From Alphaproteobacteria bacterium (GTDB lineage: Bacteria; Pseudomonadota; Alphaproteobacteria; RS24), in NCBI GenBank assembly GCA_029248825.1, contig JAQWIP010000027.1, positions 1 to 24,875 of the forward strand: a stretch of 24,875 nt of DNA, given 5' to 3'. Position 1 is the first letter of the stretch, and each line of letters starts with the position of its first letter. The notes beneath the pieces are model-generated. The model made no database searches. It had not been told where the DNA came from and saw only the letters and a program-made list of their open reading frames with translations. The position numbers and the translations under genes are program-made. Shown piece by piece: positions 8,619-15,910 of this stretch.

Positions 8619-9358
8619 TATGCGCCCTCCCCTTTTTTCATGTCGACGACAATCACCGTCGCCGTCAAGAAGACCCCGATGAGCGTGGCAAAGAACATCA
8701 CATCACGCGCGTCAATCACGCCCGTGGTAATGGCGCGAAAATGGGTCAGCAAAGAAAACGAAGCCAGCGTCTCAACCAAAGCTTGTGGCGCCCAGCTTTG
8801 AAACAGCTCCAACACCAAAGGCGCGCCCGAGACGGTGAATAAAAAACACGCCACGACCGAGATAACAAAAGCAATGACTTGGTTGCGCGTCAGCGCCGAC
8901 AGGCAGGACCCAATGGCCAAATAGCCGCCCGCCAATAAAATGGAGCCGAGATAAGACGCCAAAATCACGCCATTGTCCGGCTCGCCCAAATAATTCACCG
9001 TGAGCCAAACAGGAAACGTCAGCAATAAGGCCAGCGTAGAAAAGCCGAGCGCGGCAAGATATTTGCCGACCACAATCGCCGATAAAGACACGGGCAAAGT
9101 CAGCAGTAATTCGATGGAGCCATTGCGCCGCTCCTCCGCCCAAAGGCGCATGGAGATGGCGGGCAGAAAAAACAAATACAGCCAAGGGTGAAACATAAAG
9201 AAACTGGTTAAGTCAGCCTGACCGATGGCGAAATAGGCGCCCAAATAAAACGTCGCCAAGCCATTGGCCAGTAAAAACACAATGATGAAAACAAAGGCCA
9301 AGGGCGTAGAAAAATAGCCCGCGAACTCGCGCCGTGTGATGGTGAGCAAAGCATTCAT
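8618..9358 (-). CDS. ABC-2 type transporter permease (GldF-like)
   Basis: This 246-residue membrane protein has about six hydrophobic segments. The cytoplasmic loop RLWAEERRNGSIELLLTLPVS near residues 70-90 is typical of ABC-2 permeases of the GldF/NosY kind. It begins LLTITRREFAGYFSTPLAF, the usual coupling-helix start of this family. The ATG at 9358 overlaps the ATPase stop (ATGA), and its TAG stop overlaps the next GTG, so the subunits are probably made together. With the upstream ATPase it should form the transporter core; the substrate is not evident. Confidence 0.88.
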   Translation of the reverse strand: MNALLTITRREFAGYFSTPLAFVFIIVFLLANGLATFYLGAYFAIGQADLTSFFMFHPWLYLFFLPAISMRLWAEERRNGSIELLLTLPVSLSAIVVGKYLAALGFSTLALLLTFPVWLTVNYLGEPDNGVILASYLGSILLAGGYLAIGSCLSALTRNQVIAFVISVVACFLFTVSGAPLVLELFQSWAPQALVETLASFSLLTHFRAITTGVIDARDVMFFATLIGVFLTATVIVVDMKKGEGA

Positions 9359-10332
9359 GCGCTTGTCTCCTCATAGCGCGGGGCGGGCGGGCGCGCCTTT
9401 CGGGTCAACTCGCCAAACACATCGTCGAGGCGTCCGGTCTCTAAGGCTAGTGCGCGTGGGGCGATGGCTTGCGCTGACATGCGCTCGCGAACTTGTGCCA
9501 AAAGCGCGCTCGGCTCTAGCCCATCGGAGGCGGCAAAAACATGCAAGCTGGTTTCATCGCCGCGCGTGGTGACTTCCATATGGATGCCCGCCAAATCGGC
9601 CAGCGCCTCGGCGGCTTTGGTTTTAAGCGCCGTATCTAAGGTCAGCGTTACGGCGCCATGATAGCGCGAGCGCGCCGCCAATTGGCTCGGCGTGCCTTCG
9701 GCAACAATCTCGCCACGGTCGATAATCATCGCTTGCGAGCAAATCGCATCGACCTCTTCGAGAATATGGGTCGAGATGACGATGGCCTTATGCTCCGACA
9801 TTTCTTCAATGGCGCGGCGTACTTGAAACTTTTGATTGGGGTCGAGCCCATCGGTTGGCTCATCCATAATCAGCACATCGGGGTCATGGACAATCGCTTG
9901 CGCCAGCCCCACCCGACGGCGAAAGCCTTTCGACAAAGTATCAATGGGCTGATCCAACACGCCGTACAGCTCGGTCATATCAATGGCGCGACCCAGGGCG
10001 GTGCGCGCGGCAATTTTGTCGAGGCCGCGAATGCGGATGATGAATTCTAAAAACGCGCGCGGCGTCATATCCGGCCAAGCGGGCGCGCCCTCTGGCAGAT
10101 AGCCCAAATGAGTTTGCGCCGCTAAGGGCGCCTCGCAAATATCCAGCCCCATAATGCGCGCCGTGCCAGAGGTCGGGCGCAAAAAACCGGTAATCATTTT
10201 CATCGTGGTCGATTTGCCCGCGCCATTGGGCCCTAAAAAACCCATGACTTGGCCGCTCTCTACCGAGAAGCTCAAATCATTGACGGCTGTAAAGTCGCCA
10301 AATTTTTTAACCAGTCTATCAATTTCAATCAT
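9355..10332 (-). CDS. ABC transporter ATP-binding protein (GldA-like)
   Basis: This is an ABC ATPase of about 325 residues. Counting from MIEIDRLVKKFG, Walker A is GPNGAGKS (34-41), the signature is LSKGFRRRVGLAQ (133-145), and Walker B is VLIMDEPTDGLD (153-164), followed by the H-loop in STHILEEV. A C-terminal extension of about 100 residues after the nucleotide-binding domain is common in GldA/CcmA-like exporters. I prefer the ATG at 10332, where family members usually start; an in-frame ATG at 10368 would add MGKIFVIPATDS. Neither has a strong ribosome site. It is the first gene of the four-gene operon. The LSKGF variant of LSGGQ is normal in this group. Confidence 0.88.
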   Translation of the reverse strand: MIEIDRLVKKFGDFTAVNDLSFSVESGQVMGFLGPNGAGKSTTMKMITGFLRPTSGTARIMGLDICEAPLAAQTHLGYLPEGAPAWPDMTPRAFLEFIIRIRGLDKIAARTALGRAIDMTELYGVLDQPIDTLSKGFRRRVGLAQAIVHDPDVLIMDEPTDGLDPNQKFQVRRAIEEMSEHKAIVISTHILEEVDAICSQAMIIDRGEIVAEGTPSQLAARSRYHGAVTLTLDTALKTKAAEALADLAGIHMEVTTRGDETSLHVFAASDGLEPSALLAQVRERMSAQAIAPRALALETGRLDDVFGELTRKARPPAPRYEETSA

Positions 10333-10368
10333 GGAGTCCGTCGCGGGAATAACAAAAATCTTACCCAT

Positions 10369-10615
10369 AAGTCTTAGGCAATTAGGAGGGGTTTGAGAAT
10401 AGGTTTTTTGCGCGCGCTTGAGATAAACAACCTACAAAAAAATGTCCGACGCGCCCATCATGGGAGGAGATATCAAAGACGCGCCGGACAGGCTCGCAAA
10501 GCCTCTCCTTTATGGCGCCTAAATGCGACCCGAGTGTGACGCAATTGAGGCCATTTGGTGGCATGACGCGCGCCCTTTTGCTTGATTTTCTCGCGCCAAA
10601 AGCCCACCCTAAGCT
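10369..10615. other. Divergent intergenic region between the ABC operon and DUF2794
   Basis: This 247-bp gap separates two divergent genes. It holds the hairpin plus T-run described separately. Nearer the ATPase start there is a second inverted repeat: on the minus strand TAGGTTGTTT (10433-10424) and AAAAAACCTA (10409-10400), with one mismatch. I see no protein-coding signal I trust, and no convincing promoter for either side. Confidence 0.4.
10434..10510 (-). ncRNA. Candidate leader attenuator or small RNA with intrinsic terminator
   Basis: On the minus strand an 11-bp stem is formed by TGTCCGGCGCG (10490-10480) and CGCGTCGGACA (10453-10443). The single imperfect position is a G-U wobble in this orientation and an A-C mismatch in the other. 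It is followed at once by seven Ts (10442-10436). The 26-nt loop contains CTCCTCCC, an anti-Shine-Dalgarno-like stretch, and a nested CCCA-TGA-TGGG hairpin. A small AGGCT/AGCCT hairpin lies just 5' of it. The minus orientation places it upstream of the ABC ATPase gene. Whether it ends a separate small RNA or attenuates the operon cannot be decided from sequence. Confidence 0.4.
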
Positions 10616-10990
10616 ATGGCAAAAACAAAAACTCTTGTGGTCGTGGCCAATGCGTTTGAGCGCGAACAACAGCGCGCCGCCAAAGCGCCCGCCCGCATTA
10701 TGTGGACGCGGCCCGAGCTTTCCATTCTGCTAAATATCTATGGTCGCCAAGTGGCGGCTGGCCATTGGCGCGATTATGCGATGAGCGATGGCAAGGAAGC
10801 GGCAATTTTTTCAATGTTTCGCCGTGCCAGCGAAGTGGCGCTTTATAAAGTCGAAAAAATTCCCGCCCTGCGCCGCAAGCAAGGCCAATATGTCTTGAGC
10901 GGTATGGAGGGGCGCGTGCTGCGTCGGGGCCATGACCTCGAGGCGGTTTTGCGATTTTTCGAACACAAAAACATGCGTCTCATAGATTAA
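10616..10990 (+). CDS. DUF2794 domain-containing protein
   Basis: This 124-residue cytoplasmic protein has no signal peptide or membrane segment. The stretch from about residue 30 (WTRPELSILLNIYGRQVAAGHWRDYA) through FRRASEVALYKVEKIPALRRKQGQYVL to RRGHDLEAVLRFF matches DUF2794, a small family almost confined to Alphaproteobacteria. Its function is unknown; the many basic and aromatic residues would suit nucleic-acid contact, but that is a guess. The ATG at 10616 has only a weak ribosome site (CCTAAGCT). It is transcribed alone and ends in a strong terminator four bases after the stop. Confidence 0.87.
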   Translation: MAKTKTLVVVANAFEREQQRAAKAPARIMWTRPELSILLNIYGRQVAAGHWRDYAMSDGKEAAIFSMFRRASEVALYKVEKIPALRRKQGQYVLSGMEGRVLRRGHDLEAVLRFFEHKNMRLID

Positions 10991-11024
10991 AAAAAAGCCC
11001 CGAGCTAAACAGTCGGGGCTTTTT
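10991..11024. terminator. Bidirectional rho-independent terminator
   Basis: A perfect 8-bp stem AGCCCCGA (10996-11003) / TCGGGGCT (11013-11020) has a 9-nt loop. It is flanked by an A-run on the left and a T-run on the right, so it works in both directions. It separates the convergent DUF2794 and Bax inhibitor-1 genes. Confidence 0.93.
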
Positions 11025-11046
11025 CAAACGGTTTGGCTTTGCGAGA

Positions 11047-11766
11047 TTAGTCGCGATTGCCCATGAATTGCAGCAAGAATAAGAACATATTGATGAAATC
11101 CAGGTATAGACGCAAGGCGCCCATAATGGCTTTCTTCTCTGCAATCTCGCGCGTGTCGCCCGAATGGTAAATCCGTTTGATGTCTTGCGTATCATAGGCG
11201 GTAAGGCCAGCAAAAATCAGCACGCCAATGGCGCTCACGGCAAAATGCAGCGCCGAGCTTTGCAAGAAGTAATTGACCACAGAGGCCAAAATCAGGCCGA
11301 TGAGACCCATGAATAAAAACGAGCCCATGCCGGATAAATCGCGCTTAGTGGTATAGCCATAAAGCGACAGCGCGCCGAAAGAGGCAGCGGTGACCAAGAA
11401 CGTGCGAACCACAGAGACGCCCGTATAGGCCAGCAAGACATAGGACAAGGAAAGCCCGGTCAGGCCAGCATAAAGCCAGAACATGTTTTTCGCGGTGGCC
11501 GAGCTGAGCTTATGCAAGCGCGCCGACAAGAACAGCACCATGCCAAGCGGGGCAAAAATCAACACATAGATAAAGGGTGTTTGGGCAATCGAGACATAAA
11601 TGCCCGAGGCCGCGCCGATGTAGGCGGACAGCGCCGTGGCCAGCAGGCCGAGCCCCATATAGTTATAGACTTTCGACATATAGATGCGAAGACCCGCATC
11701 AAATTCGCCAGTCTGAGCGGCCGCATTATTTTGGGCTACCCGTTCGTTCATTCCATTCTCAGCCAT
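11047..11766 (-). CDS. Bax inhibitor-1 (YccA/YbhL) family membrane protein
   Basis: This 239-residue protein has seven hydrophobic segments after a polar N-terminus of about 30 residues. The family signature near the C-terminus is present: LIFAGLTAYDTQDIKRIY, followed by GALRLYLDFINMFLFLLQF with conserved aspartates. Bacterial members are inner-membrane proteins linked to pH-dependent calcium leak and, for YccA, to FtsH modulation; the role here is not known. AAGGA seven bases before the ATG supports the start at 11766. It is monocistronic, with its own predicted promoter at 11795-11823, and ends at the bidirectional terminator. Confidence 0.93.
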   Translation of the reverse strand: MAENGMNERVAQNNAAAQTGEFDAGLRIYMSKVYNYMGLGLLATALSAYIGAASGIYVSIAQTPFIYVLIFAPLGMVLFLSARLHKLSSATAKNMFWLYAGLTGLSLSYVLLAYTGVSVVRTFLVTAASFGALSLYGYTTKRDLSGMGSFLFMGLIGLILASVVNYFLQSSALHFAVSAIGVLIFAGLTAYDTQDIKRIYHSGDTREIAEKKAIMGALRLYLDFINMFLFLLQFMGNRD

Positions 11767-11794
11767 GAAGACATCCTTTCAAGGTAAATGAGTT

Positions 11795-11823
11795 AAAGTA
11801 AATATCGTCAAAAATCGTGTCAA
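11795..11823 (-). promoter_or_regulatory. Predicted sigma-70 promoter of the Bax inhibitor-1 gene
   Basis: On the minus strand there is a consensus -35 TTGACA (11823-11818), a 17-bp spacer and a -10-like TACTTT (11800-11795). This would place transcription start about 20 bases upstream of the ATG at 11766. The -35 overlaps the right part of the upstream hairpin. The -10 is weak, so this is a prediction. Confidence 0.45.
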
Positions 11824-11845
11824 TTTCAAGACCTATCGAAATTGA
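11808..11845 (-). terminator. Weak terminator-like hairpin after the YbbP-like gene
   Basis: TCAATTTC (11820-11827) and GAAATTGA (11838-11845) form an 8-bp AT-rich stem with a 10-nt loop. Read on the minus strand it starts about 10 bases after the stop of the ABC permease gene and is followed by CACGATTTTT. The T-run is displaced by four bases, so efficiency is doubtful. Confidence 0.4.
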
Positions 11846-11854
11846 TTTACGGGT

Positions 11855-14458
11855 TTATTGCGAGCGCAAGACCGGCGCCGCAGGTGCGCCCAAGGCCGCA
11901 TAGGTGCCGAATAATCCCAAAACCACCGTTAACCCGACAGCGCCAATCACCGTCAAACCCAAGGTGAGCGGCAAGAATACGAAGTCTGCCTGCATGGGCC
12001 CCGTGATTAACCCATAGGCGGCCAAAGTGCCAGCCGCCGCCGCAATCCCCGCCGCGCCCAATCCCATAAGCGCATATTCAATGGCAAAAGCCAGCAAAAT
12101 GCGCCGACGCGTCGCGCCCAATACTTTCATTACCACCGCATCATAAACCCGCGCCTTATGACCCGACGCCATAGCGCCGGCCAAAACCAATATGCCCGCC
12201 AGCAAAGTAATGCCGCTCATGGCGCGCACCGCGAACCCCAAATTGGTCAGCACATCGCGCATGGTGGCCAAAGCTTCTTTCACCCGAATGACCGTGACAT
12301 TGGGATAGTCGCGCGCCAACATGCGGGTGAGCTTGGCTTCTTCCGCATCGGGCAAGCCGAGGGTTGCCAAATAAGTGTGCGGCGCATAGGCCAGAGGATT
12401 GGGTGAAAACACCAAAGCAAAATTCATGCCCCCCGACGCCCAATCGATATAGCGCAAATTGGCCACCACCGCCGTCAGCGGGCGACCCAAAACATTGACC
12501 TCAATCTCATCGCCCAGCGTCAGGCCGAGGCCTTTGGCGATATCCGTGCCGACCGAAACCAGCGGCGGGCCCGTGTAATCGCTGTCCCACCAGGCACCCT
12601 CAACAGTGGCGCCGCCTTGGGGGGGCGTGCGGGCATAGGTAAGCCCGCGATCGCCACGCAAAACCCAAGCCACCTCTGGCGCCAATTTAATGTCGGCCGC
12701 CGCAATGCCTTTCACCGAGAGAATTTGCCCGCGCAACATGGGGGTTTTTTCCGTATGGGCAATTTGCGCCGTGGCGCGCGCATCATCGAGCAGCGGCTCG
12801 ATTTGCTCGGGCCCCACATCCAGCAAAATTACTGATGGGGTGCGCTCGGGCAAATCGCCCGAGATTTGCGCGTTGATATTGCCATCCACCATAGAAATAG
12901 CCGACAGCAAAGTGACCGACAAACCGATGGATAACATGACCGAACGCACGGGCGCATTGGGGCGCGTGATGTTGGACAGCGCCAAACGCAATTCGGGTTG
13001 GCGCGGACGCCCCGCCCGTTTGGCCAACCAAACCAAAAGACCCGCCGCGCCGCGCAAAGCCAAATAAGACAGCGCCACGCCAAGCCCAAACCAAAGGGCG
13101 ACATCGCGCCGCTCCGAGATGAGCATGGCCAAAGCGCCAAGGCCGAGGAAACAAATCACAATAGCGATTAAATAGGCCGTGGCGGGGCGCCCCGTCATCG
13201 CATCGGCGTTTTGCGCGTCACCGCGAAACAAGGCCGTAACGGGCGTGCGTTCAACTTTGCCCAAGGGCCAAAGCGCAAAAGCCGCCGCCGATAAAACCCC
13301 AAAGCCCGCCGCCGCCATCAGCGGTTGCGGATAGAGTTGAATGGCGAGGTCGACAGGCAAAAGCGCGCCGAAAAAAAATTTCACAAAAAGCGGGGTCGCC
13401 GCGCCAAGCGCCAAACCCAAAAGCAAAGCCAAGCCAGTGAGCGCGCTGATTTGCAAAGCGTAAATGCGGAAGATAAACCGACCCGAACCGCCCAGCGCTT
13501 TGATGACCGCAATGGTTTCGCGGCGTCTTTGCAAATAAGCGCTAATCGCATTGCCAACGCCCACACCGCCGACCACCAAAGCTGTGAGGCCAACCAAGGT
13601 AAGAAACAACCCCAAACGCTCGATGAAACGCCGCATAGAAGGCGAGGCATCCGAGCGGTCGCGCAAGCGCCAACCGGCTCGGGGAAAAGCGGCATTGGCC
13701 GCCGCGCCTAGGACTTTGACCTCTTGCGGGCTGGCATTGGCGGGCAATTGGAGGCGGTAGTGATAATTGACCAAAGCGCCAGGGCGCAAAAGCCCCGCCG
13801 CTTTTAACGTGTCTTGCGACACCAGCAAACGCGGCGCCAAAGGAAACCCACCTGCGTTGCGGTCAGGCTCGGACACAAGCACTGCGTTGAGGCGCACCGA
13901 TATTTCGCCGACACGCACCACATCGCCGACTTGCAGCTCTAGGCGGTCGAACAGGCCTTGTTCGGCAACGCCGCCATACTGAGTTTCCCCCGCCAGCATC
14001 TCGCCGCGCAAGGCCTGTGCCAAAGGGGTGACGGGCGCAAGCTCTATCTCGCCGTACAGCGGATAGTGAGCATCCACCGCTTTGGCTTCGACCAGCATGA
14101 CTTCAGGGGCTTCGGTCGGGCGATTTGGCTTTTGTGCCATGGCTCGCAAAGTGGCGACTTCAGAAACTTTTGCGCGCGCGGTTAACCATTGGCGCTCATT
14201 GTCAAAGGCGGCGCGATGCACCAGCCGAAAATCCATATCGCCGCCCAAAATAGATTGGCCTTGCGCCATCATGCCGCCGACCAGCGAAGCCGATAAAGAG
14301 CCGACCGCCGAGATGGTGAAAATACCCAGCACCAAACAAAGCAGGAAAATGCGAAACCCCGCGAGAGGTTTGGCGTCGGGCCCGCCGCGCATTTCGCGGC
14401 GCGCCAGTTTTAACGCCAAGCTCCAGCTTAGCCGCTCGTGGGGGGCGGAGGCGCTCAT
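11855..14458 (-). CDS. ybbP: FtsX-like ABC transporter permease (YbbP-like)
   Basis: This 867-residue membrane protein begins with a cytoplasmic N-terminus (SLALKLARREMRGG) and a first transmembrane segment near 33-57. A large extracytoplasmic domain follows, then three segments near 283-400 (first FtsX core, with YLQRRRETIAVIKALGGSG). Two to four more segments, a second periplasmic domain, and a C-terminal FtsX core (DAVVMKVLGATRRRILLAFA) complete it. This duplicated layout fits the YbbP / LolC-like group of MacB-type mechanotransmission systems. It overlaps the ATPase gene (ATGA). The place next to ybbA and divergent tesA is the same as in E. coli. The substrate is unknown. Confidence 0.9.
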   Translation of the reverse strand: MSASAPHERLSWSLALKLARREMRGGPDAKPLAGFRIFLLCLVLGIFTISAVGSLSASLVGGMMAQGQSILGGDMDFRLVHRAAFDNERQWLTARAKVSEVATLRAMAQKPNRPTEAPEVMLVEAKAVDAHYPLYGEIELAPVTPLAQALRGEMLAGETQYGGVAEQGLFDRLELQVGDVVRVGEISVRLNAVLVSEPDRNAGGFPLAPRLLVSQDTLKAAGLLRPGALVNYHYRLQLPANASPQEVKVLGAAANAAFPRAGWRLRDRSDASPSMRRFIERLGLFLTLVGLTALVVGGVGVGNAISAYLQRRRETIAVIKALGGSGRFIFRIYALQISALTGLALLLGLALGAATPLFVKFFFGALLPVDLAIQLYPQPLMAAAGFGVLSAAAFALWPLGKVERTPVTALFRGDAQNADAMTGRPATAYLIAIVICFLGLGALAMLISERRDVALWFGLGVALSYLALRGAAGLLVWLAKRAGRPRQPELRLALSNITRPNAPVRSVMLSIGLSVTLLSAISMVDGNINAQISGDLPERTPSVILLDVGPEQIEPLLDDARATAQIAHTEKTPMLRGQILSVKGIAAADIKLAPEVAWVLRGDRGLTYARTPPQGGATVEGAWWDSDYTGPPLVSVGTDIAKGLGLTLGDEIEVNVLGRPLTAVVANLRYIDWASGGMNFALVFSPNPLAYAPHTYLATLGLPDAEEAKLTRMLARDYPNVTVIRVKEALATMRDVLTNLGFAVRAMSGITLLAGILVLAGAMASGHKARVYDAVVMKVLGATRRRILLAFAIEYALMGLGAAGIAAAAGTLAAYGLITGPMQADFVFLPLTLGLTVIGAVGLTVVLGLFGTYAALGAPAAPVLRSQ

Positions 14459-15126
14459 GCCCCTTGCGCCGCCTGAAGGCAGCCGTCCTGCATGGTCAGC
14501 GTGCGGTCGCAGCGTTGCGCCAGATTTTTATCATGGGTGATAAGCACCAGCGTTGTGCCGCGTTCCTTGGCCAGACCGAGAATTAAATCCATCACGGCTT
14601 GGCCGGTTTTTTGGTCGAGATTGCCCGTCGGCTCATCGGCAAAAAGCACCGGCGGATTGGCCACCAGCGCGCGTGCCAGTGCGACGCGTTGTTGTTCACC
14701 GCCCGACATTTGGGTTGGATAATGGTCGTGCCTATCGGCCAGCCCCACTTCGGCCAGCATTTTGGCGGCCCGCTCGGGCGCCTCGGGCTGGCTGGCCAGC
14801 TCGAGCGGCAGCATGACATTTTCTAACGCCGTCATCGTCGGCACGAGGTGGAAACTTTGAAACACAATGCCGACATGGGTGCGGCGAAACCGCGCCAAAG
14901 CATCTTCGCTCATCTGGCCATAATCATGGCCTGCAATCTGCACCGAACCCGAAGTGGCTGGCTCTAACCCCGCCAGCACCATCAGCAAAGTGGTCTTGCC
15001 CGAACCCGAAGGGCCAATAAGACCCACCGCCTCGCCAGGTGCCACAGTGACATCGAGGCCACGAAGGATATTGACGTTGCCTGCGCGACTGGGCAGGGTA
15101 ACGGTCAGATTTTGAACTTCGATCAT
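14455..15126 (-). CDS. ybbA: ABC transporter ATP-binding protein (YbbA-like)
   Basis: This 223-residue ATPase belongs to the LolD/MacB/YbbA class. Walker A is GPSGSGKT (38-45), the Q-loop lies in VFQSFHLVPTMTALENV, the signature is MSGGEQQRVALARAL (140-154), and Walker B is VLFADEPTGNLD (160-171). SFHLVPTMTALENVMLPLEL is characteristic of the class. It pairs with the large FtsX-like permease whose start codon overlaps its stop. The ATG at 15126 has a GGCGAG-like site upstream. It is divergent from tesA, separated by 66 bp. Confidence 0.92.
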   Translation of the reverse strand: MIEVQNLTVTLPSRAGNVNILRGLDVTVAPGEAVGLIGPSGSGKTTLLMVLAGLEPATSGSVQIAGHDYGQMSEDALARFRRTHVGIVFQSFHLVPTMTALENVMLPLELASQPEAPERAAKMLAEVGLADRHDHYPTQMSGGEQQRVALARALVANPPVLFADEPTGNLDQKTGQAVMDLILGLAKERGTTLVLITHDKNLAQRCDRTLTMQDGCLQAAQGA

Positions 15127-15192
15127 ATGTCTCGCCTATTTGTTGGACGGCTAGGGAATTACGGTTGAAAGCTTTATAGAGGAAGCTGAGTT

Positions 15193-15885
15193 TTGTTGCA
15201 GATAAAACGCGCGCCACGCCAAAACCCGTCGCGCCAAACCCAAACCCATCTCCCATGTTGTGTCCTACTGTTAAGTCTTACGTGGGTCGGCTTGATTTGG
15301 ATGTCGCCGCGCGCCCATGCCGAGCCAGCCCCGATTGAAATCGTCGCGCTCGGCGATAGTTTGACGGCTGGCTATCAATTAGCGCCAGGCGATGGTTTCG
15401 TGCCGCAATTGCAGGCTTTTTTGCGCGCCCGTGGGCAAAATATAAGCGTGCGAAATGGCGGTGTATCTGGCGATACGAGCGCCGGTGGACGCGCGCGCCT
15501 CGATTGGGTGCTAAGCCCAACCACAAGCGCGGTGATTGTCGAGCTGGGCGCCAATGATATGTTGCGCGGTATTTCTCCGAGCTTGACCCAGAAAAATCTC
15601 GAAGCGATTTTAATCGACTTGCAAAAGCGTCAATTGCCCGTCTTGGTGGCGGGCATGATGGCCGCGCCCAATTTGGGGCCTGCCTATGCGCGCCGCTTCA
15701 ACCCGATTTATCAAAAGCTCGCAGAAAAATATGATGCCGTATATTATCCGTTTTTCCTCGACGGCGTGGCGGGAAATCACGCGCTCAACCTTTCGGATGG
15801 CATTCATCCCAATCGCGATGGCATTGCTGTCATCGTCAAAAATATTTCTCCGTCCGTAGAAAAACTACTGGCGCGCATTAACTAG
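15193..15885 (+). CDS. tesA: TesA-like SGNH/GDSL lysophospholipase or arylesterase
   Basis: This is a 230-residue exported hydrolase; TesA relatives cleave thioesters, lysophospholipids and aryl esters in the periplasm. SGNH blocks are clear: GDSLTAGY with nucleophile S56, GGVSGDTS, GAND, and DGIHPN with D202 and H205 completing the triad. A hydrophobic signal sequence (about 20-38) ends in PRAHA. No ATG is available before the signal peptide; the best start is TTG at 15193, with GGAAG seven bases or so upstream, although another alternative codon a few residues later cannot be excluded. It is divergent from ybbA/ybbP, a conserved association. Confidence 0.9.
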   Translation: MLQIKRAPRQNPSRQTQTHLPCCVLLLSLTWVGLIWMSPRAHAEPAPIEIVALGDSLTAGYQLAPGDGFVPQLQAFLRARGQNISVRNGGVSGDTSAGGRARLDWVLSPTTSAVIVELGANDMLRGISPSLTQKNLEAILIDLQKRQLPVLVAGMMAAPNLGPAYARRFNPIYQKLAEKYDAVYYPFFLDGVAGNHALNLSDGIHPNRDGIAVIVKNISPSVEKLLARIN

Positions 15886-15910
15886 AATTCATCCATAGGG
15901 AGACAGATTT

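Noticed and set aside
10382..10669. 95-codon minus-strand frame across the ABC/DUF2794 intergenic region
   Set aside because: It runs through the hairpin and T-run and into DUF2794, has no ribosome site and no protein-like composition; an RNA signal explains the region better.
12829..13154. Small overlapping frames inside the YbbP-like gene
   Set aside because: They are alternative-frame shadows of a continuous 867-codon gene with consistent membrane topology.
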